A DNA stretch of 64,000 bases from Actinobacillus vicugnae (GCF_901687125.1 NZ_CABFJY010000050.1:24140-88139); one strand, 5' to 3'. Shown: positions 29,984-38,999, counted from the first letter of the stretch. Numbers and translations are program-made. The notes: generated by a model not told the origin, from the sequence alone.

Positions 29984-32866
29984 CTAACCAACTACTTCAT
30001 TTAATAAACTAAATAATTTTCTTTGCTGTTCATTAATATCCATAGAATTTAAGCAAGATTTATTAATACCACAATTATTTATTAAATCCTTCAATTGCTC
30101 ATGTAAAGCATTTAATTTTTTTTCAATAACAAATTGCTTTTGTCTTTGGTTCCCTAACTCTAGCAATTTATTGGAACGTTCATTAAATAAACTCCATGCT
30201 TTGTTAGTGTAAGCCAAGTTAGTATATTGTTCTAAAATATCTAGATCAATACTATCATCATAAACATCAAGATTTTTAATTGCCTGCCAAACTCTTTCGC
30301 AATTATTTCCATCTCTGAATGGAAAAGTCTGCTCCATTCGGGATAAATAAGGTTCAGTTGCTTTACCATTATTTAAAAGCAATTGCTCAAGGTTATCTAA
30401 TAAATCCATTTCTGTAGTTGCTACAGGGCCAAATCCATCAAGTTCATAAGAAAAATATCCTTTTTGAGCAATATGATTCCCTGAAAAAATCTTGTCTTGA
30501 TCAAAATGATAATATAAAACCATTTTTCCTAAGAAGCCCATTTCAAAAGCAACTGAAGAATAGTCAGTAATCATTAATTGAGAATTTTGAAATAATTGCT
30601 GAATGCTGATTTTTGATTCACTTGCACTCCAAATATTAATATATTCTGGAATATTAAATTGTTGCAAATATGGTTCAATATTTTTATGAGGAGCAAATAC
30701 AATTTTATAACCATATCTCTGGCTTAACTCAGCTAATCTCTCACTTTTTATTAAACTAGACCAATATTTGGCATAGTCAGTCTCCATAAATAGAGGATTT
30801 ATTTCTCGAGTATTACTATTTTCTTTAGCTTCTCCAACAATGTAATGTCGCCAAGTTGGCATAATTAGGATTTGTTTATGCTCTGGAATCTTTGATTTCA
30901 ATAAGAAGTCATGTCTAGGAAATCCTGTTAAAACAGTTTCTTTTTTACCTATTTGATACCCACTTCCTTCGCGGATAATAGATTCATACTCTGCTAATGT
31001 AGATGTAAGCATACACAGCATATTTCTTTTATAAAGTAATATATTTGACATGTCATCTTTAGTTACACCATGCTGTAAAAATACAAACTTCTTAGAATGG
31101 TCGTATTCATCTTGGAAATAATTTTGAATGTATGAATCAAAATGACTACTAATAATTTTAGATGCTTTTCTTAAATGTTTTTCAAAGTCATCAGAACCAA
31201 ACTCTAATAAATTAAAGTTATCTCTAGATAATCTATCCCAGTCATGAGAATTTCTATTTAATGCAAAATAACATTTTTGTTCTGGATGTTTATCTTTTAT
31301 ATAACGATATAAATGCTCCGCATTATCATCGGCTTGAACATCTCGATCAATAAGAATCCAACTATCATCAGAAGCATATTTTTTACTTGGTTGATGAAAT
31401 TTTTTCAGAATATCACCAATTGAGATTTGCTTATAATGTTTATTCCATATCGATAAATTTGCTAATTTATTATCAATATTAACTGAAAGTATCTCAGATT
31501 CATCTTTATAAGGAACCCAGCAACGCTTTTCTACAACAAATGGCATATATCCAACGGTATTCATTTTAGATTTTACAAACTGTGGAATCGTATCAGAGCC
31601 ATTTAAGTTAAATTGGATTAAAATGTCTTGCGCAGTAAAATAGCAAACTAGAATTTGCTTTTTAGCAATATCAATATTTTCAATAAAAGCCGTATAAGAA
31701 TCAGGTTTTTCTCCTTTTAATCCTAAAATACCTGTGCGATGCATTTCCCATATACCGATCATATTAAATGCTTTAATATGCTGACTATCAATAAATGAGA
31801 AGCATTCTTTCATTAAAGAAAAATATCGTTCTCTTTCTTCTTCGCTTAGCTTTGCTAAGTCCATTCTTCCTGGGTTATTGTATAATTCTTTAATGTGCCA
31901 AGATAAATCCATTAAAACAGTCCATTGAATATTTTTAGGAATAAACCCTAGCTTTGCTTTATGCTCATTTAATAGTGCTAAATATCCATATTTTAGAAGA
32001 TCAAAAAATTTCTCTTTCTTCAACCATGCTGTATCAATTGTTGAATTACCGTCCCCACGTTTACGATAATAAAAAATAGCATTTTTGATATATGCAATTT
32101 TTCCTTTATATACATATAAGAGATAATCAGCTAAATATTTACCATCTTCAAAATGTGGTTTAATTTTAGAATCAAATTCAATACCTGAATTTTTTAAGTG
32201 TTGTGTTTTAAAAAAAGTAACTGTAACAAATAAATTAATATAGTTATCCATATCGGTAACAGAAATTTTTGTTACATTATCTTTAAATCGATACTTAAGA
32301 GGATGAGTATCAGAAGCCACCTTAGTTTTGTCATGATAATAGTATAAGTTTCCAACAACCATTTCCAAAGAATGGTCTTTAGACAATTCTTCATCAACTC
32401 GTTGGAAATAATTCGGCGAAACAAAATCATCGGAATCAATAAATGTCACCCATTCAGTTTGAACATGCTTCATGCCAAAATTTCTAGCCGATGAAATACC
32501 TCCATTTTCTTTATATAAATAAGTGATATTATTTGGATATTTTGCTTGCCATTTCTGGATGATTTGAGCAGACGAATCACTAGAACCATCATCTACTAAA
32601 ATAAGATAAATATGTTTTTCAAAATTTAATGTTTGATTAACTAAACTTTCAAAATATTCATCTAAATATTTTTCAACATTATAAACAGCGGATACAACTG
32701 TATATTTAAATTTTCCCTCATACTTCAACGGTATATATTTTCTATATTTTAGATTTTGAGAGTGATAATATTCTTTTGTTAAAGATATAGAACGTTTAAA
32801 TGCCCAAATAGGGTCATTAAGTGCTTTTTTCAGTTTTCCCTTAAAATTTTTCATGACTTTGACCAA
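29984..32866 (-). CDS. Bifunctional GT2 glycosyltransferase / CDP-glycerol glycerophosphotransferase
   Basis: A 960-residue fusion. Residues about 50-330 form a GT-A domain: YTVVSAVYNVEKYLDEYFES, LILVDDGSSDSSAQII, GGISSARNFGMKH and VTFIDSDDFVSPNYF. Residues about 500-860 resemble teichoic-acid TagF/TagB glycerophosphotransferases: ILIDRDVQADDNAEHLY, FVFLQHGVTKDDMS, LMPTWRHYIVG-like and MITDYSSVAFEMGF, the conserved active-site set. The likely role is to add a sugar and glycerol phosphate, either in the backbone or as decoration. Related fusions occur in Pasteurellaceae capsule loci. No CDP-glycerol synthase is present in the window. It is the first gene of the cluster, divergent from erpA. 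Confidence 0.85.
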   Translation of the reverse strand: MVKVMKNFKGKLKKALNDPIWAFKRSISLTKEYYHSQNLKYRKYIPLKYEGKFKYTVVSAVYNVEKYLDEYFESLVNQTLNFEKHIYLILVDDGSSDSSAQIIQKWQAKYPNNITYLYKENGGISSARNFGMKHVQTEWVTFIDSDDFVSPNYFQRVDEELSKDHSLEMVVGNLYYYHDKTKVASDTHPLKYRFKDNVTKISVTDMDNYINLFVTVTFFKTQHLKNSGIEFDSKIKPHFEDGKYLADYLLYVYKGKIAYIKNAIFYYRKRGDGNSTIDTAWLKKEKFFDLLKYGYLALLNEHKAKLGFIPKNIQWTVLMDLSWHIKELYNNPGRMDLAKLSEEERERYFSLMKECFSFIDSQHIKAFNMIGIWEMHRTGILGLKGEKPDSYTAFIENIDIAKKQILVCYFTAQDILIQFNLNGSDTIPQFVKSKMNTVGYMPFVVEKRCWVPYKDESEILSVNIDNKLANLSIWNKHYKQISIGDILKKFHQPSKKYASDDSWILIDRDVQADDNAEHLYRYIKDKHPEQKCYFALNRNSHDWDRLSRDNFNLLEFGSDDFEKHLRKASKIISSHFDSYIQNYFQDEYDHSKKFVFLQHGVTKDDMSNILLYKRNMLCMLTSTLAEYESIIREGSGYQIGKKETVLTGFPRHDFLLKSKIPEHKQILIMPTWRHYIVGEAKENSNTREINPLFMETDYAKYWSSLIKSERLAELSQRYGYKIVFAPHKNIEPYLQQFNIPEYINIWSASESKISIQQLFQNSQLMITDYSSVAFEMGFLGKMVLYYHFDQDKIFSGNHIAQKGYFSYELDGFGPVATTEMDLLDNLEQLLLNNGKATEPYLSRMEQTFPFRDGNNCERVWQAIKNLDVYDDSIDLDILEQYTNLAYTNKAWSLFNERSNKLLELGNQRQKQFVIEKKLNALHEQLKDLINNCGINKSCLNSMDINEQQRKLFSLLNEVVG

Positions 32867-33076
32867 TATAATAATTTATTTTAAATAGGTTACCTCTATT
32901 CACTATATACTCTGCATTAAAGTAATGCCATATACCCATTTGAATTATACTAAAATTCTATTATTTTGACAAAATCTATTCAATCTACACTTCTTAGATT
33001 TCTCGCCTACCCCTTGCCCAACACGCAATCTTAGTACATAATGAAAGCTTAATTAGCGTTTGGTGTGAGAAGAAAA
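32867..33076. other. Divergent promoter region between the polysaccharide cluster and erpA
   Basis: 210 A/T-rich bases that must hold the promoters of the glycosyltransferase operon (minus) and erpA (plus). TTGACA at about 32976 and TACATAAT near 33036 are candidate elements, but their spacing is wrong for one promoter, so no precise call is made. Confidence 0.4.
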
Positions 33077-33418
33077 ATGAACGATATTCAAGTCCCTCTT
33101 ATCTTTACCGATGCAGCGGCGAAGAAAGTTAAGAGTTTAATTGAGGGCGAAGACAACCCGAATCTTCGCTTACGTGTATATATTACGGGGGGGGGTTGCA
33201 GTGGTTTCCAGTATGGTTTCACCTTTGATGATCAAATCAATGACGGTGATTTAACCATTGAAAATCAAAATGTGGGATTAGTGGTTGATCCAATGAGTCT
33301 GCAGTACTTAATTGGTGGGACTGTCGATTATACCGAAGGTTTAGATGGCTCCCGTTTTGTGGTCACTAACCCAAATGCGAGTTCGACCTGTGGTTGTGGC
33401 TCGTCATTTAGCATTTGA
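33077..33418 (+). CDS. erpA: Iron-sulfur cluster insertion protein ErpA
   Basis: A-type carrier that delivers Fe-S clusters to apoproteins, notably those of isoprenoid synthesis. The 113 residues have the three conserved cysteines: one in [12 protein letters not shown] and two in the C-terminal [11 protein letters not shown]. The ATG at 33077 ([14 protein letters not shown]) is preferred to an upstream GTG at 33065 because it fits the E. coli length (114) and has agaaga before it. The three glycines are written with a run of nine G (33187-33195), unusual in this AT-rich genome. Confidence 0.97.
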   Translation: MNDIQVPLIFTDAAAKKVKSLIEGEDNPNLRLRVYITGGGCSGFQYGFTFDDQINDGDLTIENQNVGLVVDPMSLQYLIGGTVDYTEGLDGSRFVVTNPNASSTCGCGSSFSI

Positions 33419-33489
33419 AAAATTTTTGATAAAAATGACCGCTTGATCGGGATTTTCTTTCCTAATCTAAACCCCTTAAAACTTAAAAC

Positions 33490-33530
33490 AAGAGCTGAAT
33501 CCGAAAACTATCAGATTCAGCTCTTTTTAT
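33490..33530 (+). terminator. Terminator downstream of erpA
   Basis: A 12-bp stem aagagctgaatc (33490-33501) with gattcagctctt (33514-33525) followed by tttatttt, a clear intrinsic terminator about 70 bases after the erpA stop. Confidence 0.88.
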
Positions 33531-33582
33531 TTTAACAAACTTACAATTACGCAATAAAAAATCACATTTACCATAATTTTTA

Positions 33583-33741
33583 TCAGGATTGAAAATTGAA
33601 ATAATCCGTTAATAGAAAGGCGTGCGTAACATTATTTAACGCATGAACGATAGATTTTGCATAGTTTTCTTGAGAAGTAAAAAGCTCATCGCCTGCCACA
33701 TTCAGAAAATTGCTATAGTTTTTTGATTTATTTTTGAACAT
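33583..33741 (-). CDS. Unrecognised 52-residue ORF between erpA and valS
   Basis: A complete ORF of 52 codons (MFKNKSKNYSNFLNVAGDEL at the start, TDYFNFQS at the end), with AGG about 10 bases upstream of the ATG. It is mildly basic at the N-terminus, has no signal peptide, and lies between two terminators (33490-33530 and 33801-33832), so it would form its own unit. No family recognised; it could be a real small protein, a relic or chance. Confidence 0.35.
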   Translation of the reverse strand: MFKNKSKNYSNFLNVAGDELFTSQENYAKSIVHALNNVTHAFLLTDYFNFQS

Positions 33742-33800
33742 TTTAACGACCTAGCACAGTTAAACTATTTCAAACTATTCTAAACTATCTAACAACTATC

Positions 33801-33832
33801 AAAAAAATGCGGTCAATATTGACCGCATTTTT
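33801..33832. terminator. Bidirectional terminator downstream of valS
   Basis: A perfect palindrome of about 30 bases (33803-33832) built on atgcggtcaa/ttgaccgcat, with A-run and T-run at its two ends, six bases after the valS stop. The core differs by one base from the uptake signal (atgcggtc against aagcggtc). Confidence 0.88.
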
Positions 33833-33837
33833 GTATT

Positions 33838-36720
33838 TTATAAAGCCTCAATCGCTTTATATTGCCCTTGTAATTTCTCTAAACCATTTTGGTACTCTTG
33901 CATTTTTTCACGCTCTTTAGCGATAACCGCTTCTGGGGCTTTTGCCACGAAAGCTTCGTTGCTGAGTTTGTTTTCGATACGGGTGATTTCGCCACGCATT
34001 TTCTCAACTTCTTTGGTTAATCGAGCAAGTTCAGCATCTTTATTGATAAAGCCTGCCATTGGAATCAGTACTTCCACGTTGCCGACTAATTTCGCCACCG
34101 AAAGGGGCGCTTCGTCGTTTGCTTCAAGCACTTTCACGCTGTCGAGTTTCGCCATTGCTTTTAACAAGCGGTCGTTTTCCGCTAAAATTTTGCAATTTTC
34201 CGCTGACACGTTGCGAATCAAGAAATCCAAACCTTTGCTTGGTGGAATATTGCTTTCCGCACGAATGTTACGCACCGCAATAATCAGTTCTTTAATCCAG
34301 CCGATTTGCACTTCAGCCACTTCATCTAACTCGCTTTCAACCACTTTCGGGAACGGTTGGAGCATAATAGTTTCCGCCTCAATGCCCGCAAAGCTTTTCA
34401 CTTTTTGCCAAATTTCTTCAGTGATAAATGGCATAATTGGGTGTGCTAAACGCAATAATTTTTCTAACACACGCACAAGCGTTTGGCTTGTACCACGTTT
34501 TTGGGCCTCTGTGCCGTTTGCGAACACAGGTTTGGTTAGCTCTAAATACCAGTCACAGAATTCGTTCCAGGTGAAATCGTAGATCGCATTTGCTGCTAAG
34601 TCGAAACGGTATTGGCTGAGTGCGTCACGGAATTCACCCACAGTACGATTGAATTTCGATTCGATCCAACGATCCGCTAAGCTGTATTCCACATCGCCCG
34701 CAGAAAGATCTAACTTGTCGTTAGTGAGTACGAAACGGCTCGCATTCCACAATTTATTGCAGAAGTTACGGTAGCCTTCCAAGCGTTTCATATCCCAGTT
34801 GATGTCGCGACCGTTTGAGGCAAGAGCGGCAAGGGTGAAACGCAGTGCATCTGTACCATGTGCAGCAATACCATCAGCGAACTCTTTACGAGTTGCTTTG
34901 GCGATTTTCTCCGCCAGTTGCGGTTGCATCATATTGCCCGTGCGTTTTTCAAGCAGATCTTCAAGGGAGATACCGTCGATCATATCGATTGGATCAAGTA
35001 CGTTCCCTTTCGATTTCGACATTTTTTGCCCTTGCTCATCACGGATCAAACCCGTAACGTACACAGTTTTGAACGGCACTTGCGGTTTGCCATTTTCATC
35101 TTTGATAAAGTGCATCGTGAACATAATCATACGAGCCACCCAGAAGAAAATGATGTCGAAACCAGTGATCAACACATCGGTTGGATGGAACATTTGGAGC
35201 ATTTTATTTTCAGCGTCTTTCACTTTATCGCCTGTCCAACCTAAGGTTGAGAATGTCCATAAACCTGATGAGAACCAAGTGTCTAGCACATCTTCATCTT
35301 GGCGGAGGGCAAGATCCGCTGGTAAATTGTGTTTTTGACGCACTTCTTCTTCATTGCGAGCTACATACACATTGCCTGCTTCGTCATACCACGCAGGAAT
35401 ACGGTGTCCCCACCATAATTGGCGAGAAATACACCAATCTTGAATATCACGCATCCAAGAGAAATAGAGGTTTTCATACTGTTTTGGCACGAATTGGATT
35501 TCGCCATCTTCCACCGCTTTGGTTGCCACTTCCGCCAATGGTTTCACGGAAACATACCATTGGTCGGTGAGCATTGGCTCAATCGGCACGCCACCACGGT
35601 CGCCGTAAGGCACTTTCAGATCGTGCGGTTTGATCTCTTCTAATAAACCTAAGGCTTCAAAATCCGCTACGATTTTCTTACGAGCTGTAAAACGTTCTAA
35701 ACCTTGATAATCTGCTGGGATTTTCGCTTCGTAAGTGGTAAGCGGTTTGCCGTCTGAACCGATAATTTCTGCTTCCGCACGAATATCGGCATTTAAGGTC
35801 ATCACGTTTACCATTGGCAATGAATGGCGTTTACCCACTTCATAGTCGTTGAAATCGTGGGCAGGGGTAATTTTCACCACACCCGTACCAAATTCACGAT
35901 CTACATAATCATCAGCGATAATTGGGATTTCACGGTTGGCAAGCGGTAGAATTACCGTTTTACCAATCAATGATTGATAGCGTTCATCTTCTGGGTGAAC
36001 CGCCACTGCGGTATCGCCTAGCATTGTCTCAGGACGTGTGGTTGCGACAACTAAATAATCTTTGCCATCTGCGGTTTTCGCTCCGTTCGCTAACGGATAG
36101 CGGAAATGCCAAAGCGAGCCTTTGCTCTCTTTGTTTTCCACTTCTAAATCAGAAATAGCGGTGTGCAGTTTTGGATCCCAGTTTACAAGGCGTTTACCAC
36201 GGTAAATCAAGCCTTCTTCGTGTAGGCGAACGAACACCTCTTTCACCGCATTCGATAAGCCTTCGTCCATGGTGAAACGCTCACGATCCCAGTCGATTGA
36301 GTTCCCTAAACGACGCATTTGCTGCCCAATTGTACCGCCTGAATAGGCTTTCCAGTCCCAGATTTTGTTGATAAAGGCTTCACGCCCATAATCGTGGCGA
36401 GTTTTGCCTTCTTCGGCGGCGATTTTACGCTCTACCACCATTTGGGTTGCGATACCCGCGTGGTCAGTCCCCGTTTGCCACAGGGTATTATTGCCTTCCA
36501 TTCGGTTAAAACGGATAAGGGTATCCATTAAGGTTTGCTGGAATGCGTGCCCCATATGCAATGAACCCGTTACATTCGGTGGTGGAATTGCGATGCAGTA
36601 ACTCGGAACATTAGGGTTTTCAGTCGGCTTAAAATAGCCTTGTTCTTCCCAGTGTTTATAAAGTGCTTGTTCTACTGCAGACGCGTCAAAACGGTCTGCC
36701 ATTTGGAGGTTTTGGGTCAT
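33838..36720 (-). CDS. valS: Valyl-tRNA synthetase
   Basis: Class I aminoacyl-tRNA synthetase charging tRNA-Val. The 960 residues contain the HIGH motif variant ([16 protein letters not shown], about residue 48), the editing domain ([20 protein letters not shown]), KMSKS ([14 protein letters not shown], about residue 568) and a C-terminal coiled coil from about 890 rich in Glu and Lys. Length is typical (about 950). In many gammaproteobacteria holC lies directly upstream; here about 2.3 kb of accessory DNA separates the two. Confidence 0.98.
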   Translation of the reverse strand: MTQNLQMADRFDASAVEQALYKHWEEQGYFKPTENPNVPSYCIAIPPPNVTGSLHMGHAFQQTLMDTLIRFNRMEGNNTLWQTGTDHAGIATQMVVERKIAAEEGKTRHDYGREAFINKIWDWKAYSGGTIGQQMRRLGNSIDWDRERFTMDEGLSNAVKEVFVRLHEEGLIYRGKRLVNWDPKLHTAISDLEVENKESKGSLWHFRYPLANGAKTADGKDYLVVATTRPETMLGDTAVAVHPEDERYQSLIGKTVILPLANREIPIIADDYVDREFGTGVVKITPAHDFNDYEVGKRHSLPMVNVMTLNADIRAEAEIIGSDGKPLTTYEAKIPADYQGLERFTARKKIVADFEALGLLEEIKPHDLKVPYGDRGGVPIEPMLTDQWYVSVKPLAEVATKAVEDGEIQFVPKQYENLYFSWMRDIQDWCISRQLWWGHRIPAWYDEAGNVYVARNEEEVRQKHNLPADLALRQDEDVLDTWFSSGLWTFSTLGWTGDKVKDAENKMLQMFHPTDVLITGFDIIFFWVARMIMFTMHFIKDENGKPQVPFKTVYVTGLIRDEQGQKMSKSKGNVLDPIDMIDGISLEDLLEKRTGNMMQPQLAEKIAKATRKEFADGIAAHGTDALRFTLAALASNGRDINWDMKRLEGYRNFCNKLWNASRFVLTNDKLDLSAGDVEYSLADRWIESKFNRTVGEFRDALSQYRFDLAANAIYDFTWNEFCDWYLELTKPVFANGTEAQKRGTSQTLVRVLEKLLRLAHPIMPFITEEIWQKVKSFAGIEAETIMLQPFPKVVESELDEVAEVQIGWIKELIIAVRNIRAESNIPPSKGLDFLIRNVSAENCKILAENDRLLKAMAKLDSVKVLEANDEAPLSVAKLVGNVEVLIPMAGFINKDAELARLTKEVEKMRGEITRIENKLSNEAFVAKAPEAVIAKEREKMQEYQNGLEKLQGQYKAIEAL

Positions 36721-36776
36721 TGTTTTACTCTTTTATTAAAAATTTATTTATTACATTTAAACCATTTAAATTTTGC

Positions 36777-36873
36777 AAATTTTTGCGGAAATTTAACCGC
36801 TTATAGCCCACGCACGGCGAGCCGTACGCGGTTACGATCAGCCTTCGGCTAAATGAGCTACTCTGTAGCTCTT
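36777..36873. repeat. 97-bp direct repeat, copy A
   Basis: Matches copy B at 37705-37801 over 97 bases without gaps, 81 identical (about 84 percent), most differences being transitions. It starts with aaatttttgcggaaattt and an uptake-signal core, then a structured stretch with small hairpins (acggcgagccgt, agccttcggct, gagctactctgtagctc). Repeats A and B bracket the decayed zeta toxin module. Confidence 0.8.
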
Positions 36874-36935
36874 CTTTCTAACTTCCAGCCCCAAAGGGGC
36901 TGAATTATGCTTAACAGAGTCAAGGCTCTACCGTG

Positions 36936-37468
36936 CTAGGCAATCACTGGATTTAGAATTTCCAATGAATTTTTCAATTCTTCACACCACGTCAGCAATT
37001 TATCAACCCATTGGGTTAATTCGTTTTCACTCAGATGAAAAACCAAGTTTGGGGCTTCGGCTGAATTATCGTAGCGATTGCGGATTGTGGCTTCTTCAAT
37101 AAAATGTCCGCCACTTGCTACCCTAGCTTTTACACGTTTAACGTTAATATCAGGATCATTTACACCAATATAATTTAAGCGGATAAAAAAGCCATTTTCT
37201 TTCGCTTTTTTCATCCGTTGCAAAACGGAATTGCCTGATAGAGTGGATTCCATTGAAAACGAAATTTGATGCTCTATTGCAAATTTAAATAATTCAATCG
37301 CTTTTCTGCCCGCTTGGCTATCTACCAAGCGTGGATTTTCGGGGTTAATTTGCATTGCGATATGATCAGAATCAATCACAATTTGCACGGTATCTTTATT
37401 AGATCCACGTAAGGTGGTTTTGCCTGCCCCATTGTTCCGCAATAGAAAATCGCTAGATTATTTTGCAT
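36936..37468 (-). pseudogene. Zeta toxin family protein, frameshifted and partly deleted
   Basis: Zeta toxins are P-loop kinases that phosphorylate UDP-N-acetylglucosamine and block cell-wall synthesis. The readable frame (36936-37442) has GAGKTTL, VIDSDHIA (catalytic Asp region), INPENPRLVDSQAGRKAIEL, MESTLSGNSVLQRM and GGHFIEEATIRNRY. Its proper start is the ATG at 37468 (MQNNLAIFYCG), which is out of frame by one base with the rest. Adding one A within ggaacaat near 37440 restores GNNGAGKTTL, the P-loop. After RNRY the protein runs straight to DNSAEAPNLVF, about 20 residues short of the usual spacing. It is therefore most likely inactive; a sequencing error in the first lesion is possible. 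Confidence 0.75.
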
Positions 37469-37634
37469 TGGCATACTTAACCACCACTTCCGTTCCGTCT
37501 GGATAATGATCAACAATATCCCCATTCGGACGTTGGAATGTCAGCACTTCACGGGTTTTCTTATCGTCCATCCACGCTTTAAATTGAATGTGCAGTTGGC
37601 GTTGTTGTTCTGCGATTTGTTCAATTTTGGTCAT
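37458..37634 (-). CDS. Small antitoxin-like protein upstream of the zeta toxin
   Basis: A 58-residue ORF starting MTKIEQIAEQQRQLHIQFKA and ending VKYANAK. Its stop overlaps the restored zeta-toxin start (ATG at 37468) by 11 bases, the tight coupling typical of toxin-antitoxin pairs. The first half is helical and rich in Gln and Lys; the second, with NGDIVDHYPDGTEV, looks like a short beta hairpin. It does not resemble the Epsilon antitoxin. The antitoxin role is inferred only from size and position. Confidence 0.6.
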   Translation of the reverse strand: MTKIEQIAEQQRQLHIQFKAWMDDKKTREVLTFQRPNGDIVDHYPDGTEVVVKYANAK

Positions 37635-37704
37635 TGGCTATCTCCAAAATTTCTAGCTAAAATCACAGCACTCGTCAAAGACGAGCGCTAACGTTTGATT
37701 TTTA

Positions 37705-37801
37705 AATTTTTGCGGAAATTTGACCGCTTGTAATCCACGCACGGCAAACCGTATGTGGTTACGATCAGCTTTAGGCTGAGTGAGCGATTCTGTGGTTCTT
37801 T
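37705..37801. repeat. 97-bp direct repeat, copy B
   Basis: Partner of copy A at 36777-36873, same orientation, 928 bases apart. It contains a good uptake signal (gaccgcttgt) in its left third. Just outside it, at about 37658-37680, a small hairpin (cactcgtc/gacgagcg) is present. Confidence 0.8.
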
Positions 37802-37822
37802 GATCTCTCACTCCGTTTTCAT

Positions 37823-37989
37823 TTCTGCCAAATCTCGCCTACCCCTCTTTGCTAAAGAGGGAGATAGTTTAGTCGAAAATATAAGATCGAAGTTCTTAAA
37901 TAATAAAATACCAAATTTTGTGATGAATTTTAATTTTCTTCGATCTCATACCCTCTTTAGCAAAGAGGGGTAGGCGAGATTTGGCAGAA
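37823..37989. mobile_element. MITE-like element with 39-bp terminal inverted repeats
   Basis: A 167-bp non-coding stretch whose ends, 37823-37861 and 37951-37989, are perfect inverted complements over 39 bases. Each end itself contains the hairpin ccctctttgctaaagaggg. An inner pair agatcgaag (37884-37892) and cttcgatct (37938-37946) extends the fold. It has no ORF. The structure fits a miniature inverted-repeat element moved by a transposase elsewhere. No clear target-site duplication was seen. Confidence 0.65.
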
Positions 37990-38076
37990 GTAAATTACGG
38001 AGAAAATACTTTATATTTTCCGATAGCGTTTAATTCGCAAAATTTTTGCGAAAATTTAACCGCTTGTCGCCCCAAA

Positions 38077-38547
38077 CTAAAGTGCTTTATTTGGAGCGGT
38101 TTTATAGCATTCTTTTAGTCTGAATACGTGTTGGAATTCAGGATCTCTTGCTTTTTCGTAGAAGGCGTGAAATTTTTTGATTTCGTCTTCTAAATTTACC
38201 GTGCGAATAATTTCTTCTTGAATGTAATCGTGTTTATTTCGGTTGGCTTCTAAATAGCAAGTGATGGTTATTTTATCAAATTCAACCTGTGCGCTAAGTT
38301 GTAGATCTTTATATGGAATGCGTAGCGCATGAAAGCGATCTTGTACGTATAATCTTAGATGTTCACTTAATTGTTCGTTAAAAAAGTTGAAAAATTTGTA
38401 GTTATTTACGTATTCGTAATAATCAATATCAAAAATATTTTCACAACTAAAACGAAAATACATCATTTCTCTATCAATTTGGCGATATACATAATACGCC
38501 GCACTTAAGAGTAAAATGATTGGAACGAGGTAGTAAAGATTATCCAT
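38077..38547 (-). CDS. Hypothetical single-pass membrane protein
   Basis: A 156-residue protein with one N-terminal membrane helix (about residues 5-22, YYLVPIILLLSAAYYVY), then a soluble region rich in Phe, Tyr and charged residues (FDIDYYEYVNNYKFFNFFNE). No cysteine pair, repeat or known catalytic motif was seen. It lies between the MITE-like element and elaA, within the DNA that separates valS from holC. Family not recognised; a membrane-tethered cytosolic domain is all that can be said. Confidence 0.7.
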   Translation of the reverse strand: MDNLYYLVPIILLLSAAYYVYRQIDREMMYFRFSCENIFDIDYYEYVNNYKFFNFFNEQLSEHLRLYVQDRFHALRIPYKDLQLSAQVEFDKITITCYLEANRNKHDYIQEEIIRTVNLEDEIKKFHAFYEKARDPEFQHVFRLKECYKTAPNKAL

Positions 38548-38572
38548 GATCTATGCTTCCATCCATAAATAT

Positions 38573-38998
38573 TTAATGAGCCAATACCATATCCAAATGT
38601 GGTATGCCATCTTCTAAATAAATTTCTGAACAGGCTTGAAATCCTAACGATTGATAAAACGATATTAGGGAAGATTGGGCCTGAATTCCAATCGGTTTTG
38701 CAAAACGTTTAGCAATTTCGACCGCTTGTTGCATTAATTTTCGGGCTAAGCCATTACCTCTTGCGTCACAAGAAACAATTACTCTACCAATTTTGGTGTA
38801 ATTTTCGCTAGGCATGATACGTGCATAAGCGGTTAATTTTTCTGCTTTTTTTGCAAATAGATGTATTGCGGTTAAGTCTAAATCATCCACTTCTTGATAG
38901 GGGCAATTTTGCTCAACAACAAAAACAGCCACTCGTAATTTATAAATTTCAAAAAGCTCAAAAACGGAAAGTTGCTCAAATGATTTTACTTGCCACAT
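38573..38998 (-). CDS. elaA: GNAT family N-acetyltransferase, ElaA-like
   Basis: A 141-residue acyl-CoA transferase of the ElaA group. VFVVEQNCPYQEVDDLDLTA near residue 25 and GRVIVSCDARGNGLARKLM near residue 80 (acetyl-CoA pyrophosphate loop) are diagnostic. The ATG at 38998 (MWQVKSFEQLS) lies one base past the holC stop and gives the family length. An upstream in-frame start at 39100 would run through the end of holC. The substrate is unknown. Confidence 0.88.
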   Translation of the reverse strand: MWQVKSFEQLSVFELFEIYKLRVAVFVVEQNCPYQEVDDLDLTAIHLFAKKAEKLTAYARIMPSENYTKIGRVIVSCDARGNGLARKLMQQAVEIAKRFAKPIGIQAQSSLISFYQSLGFQACSEIYLEDGIPHLDMVLAH

Positions 38999-38999
38999 A

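Noticed and set aside
33001..33014. Fourteen bases tctcgcctacccct before erpA also found in the MITE-like arm
   Set aside because: Too short and without an inverted partner nearby; could be chance or an old relic.
33959..36852. Many plus-strand ORFs of 65-207 codons across valS
   Set aside because: They are antisense to a long, well-matched synthetase gene and their composition mirrors its codon bias; none has family motifs or a good ribosome-binding site.
37658..37680. attC-like or integron site near the direct repeat
   Set aside because: The small cactcgtc/gacgagcg hairpin lacks the paired core sites of an attC and no integrase is present.
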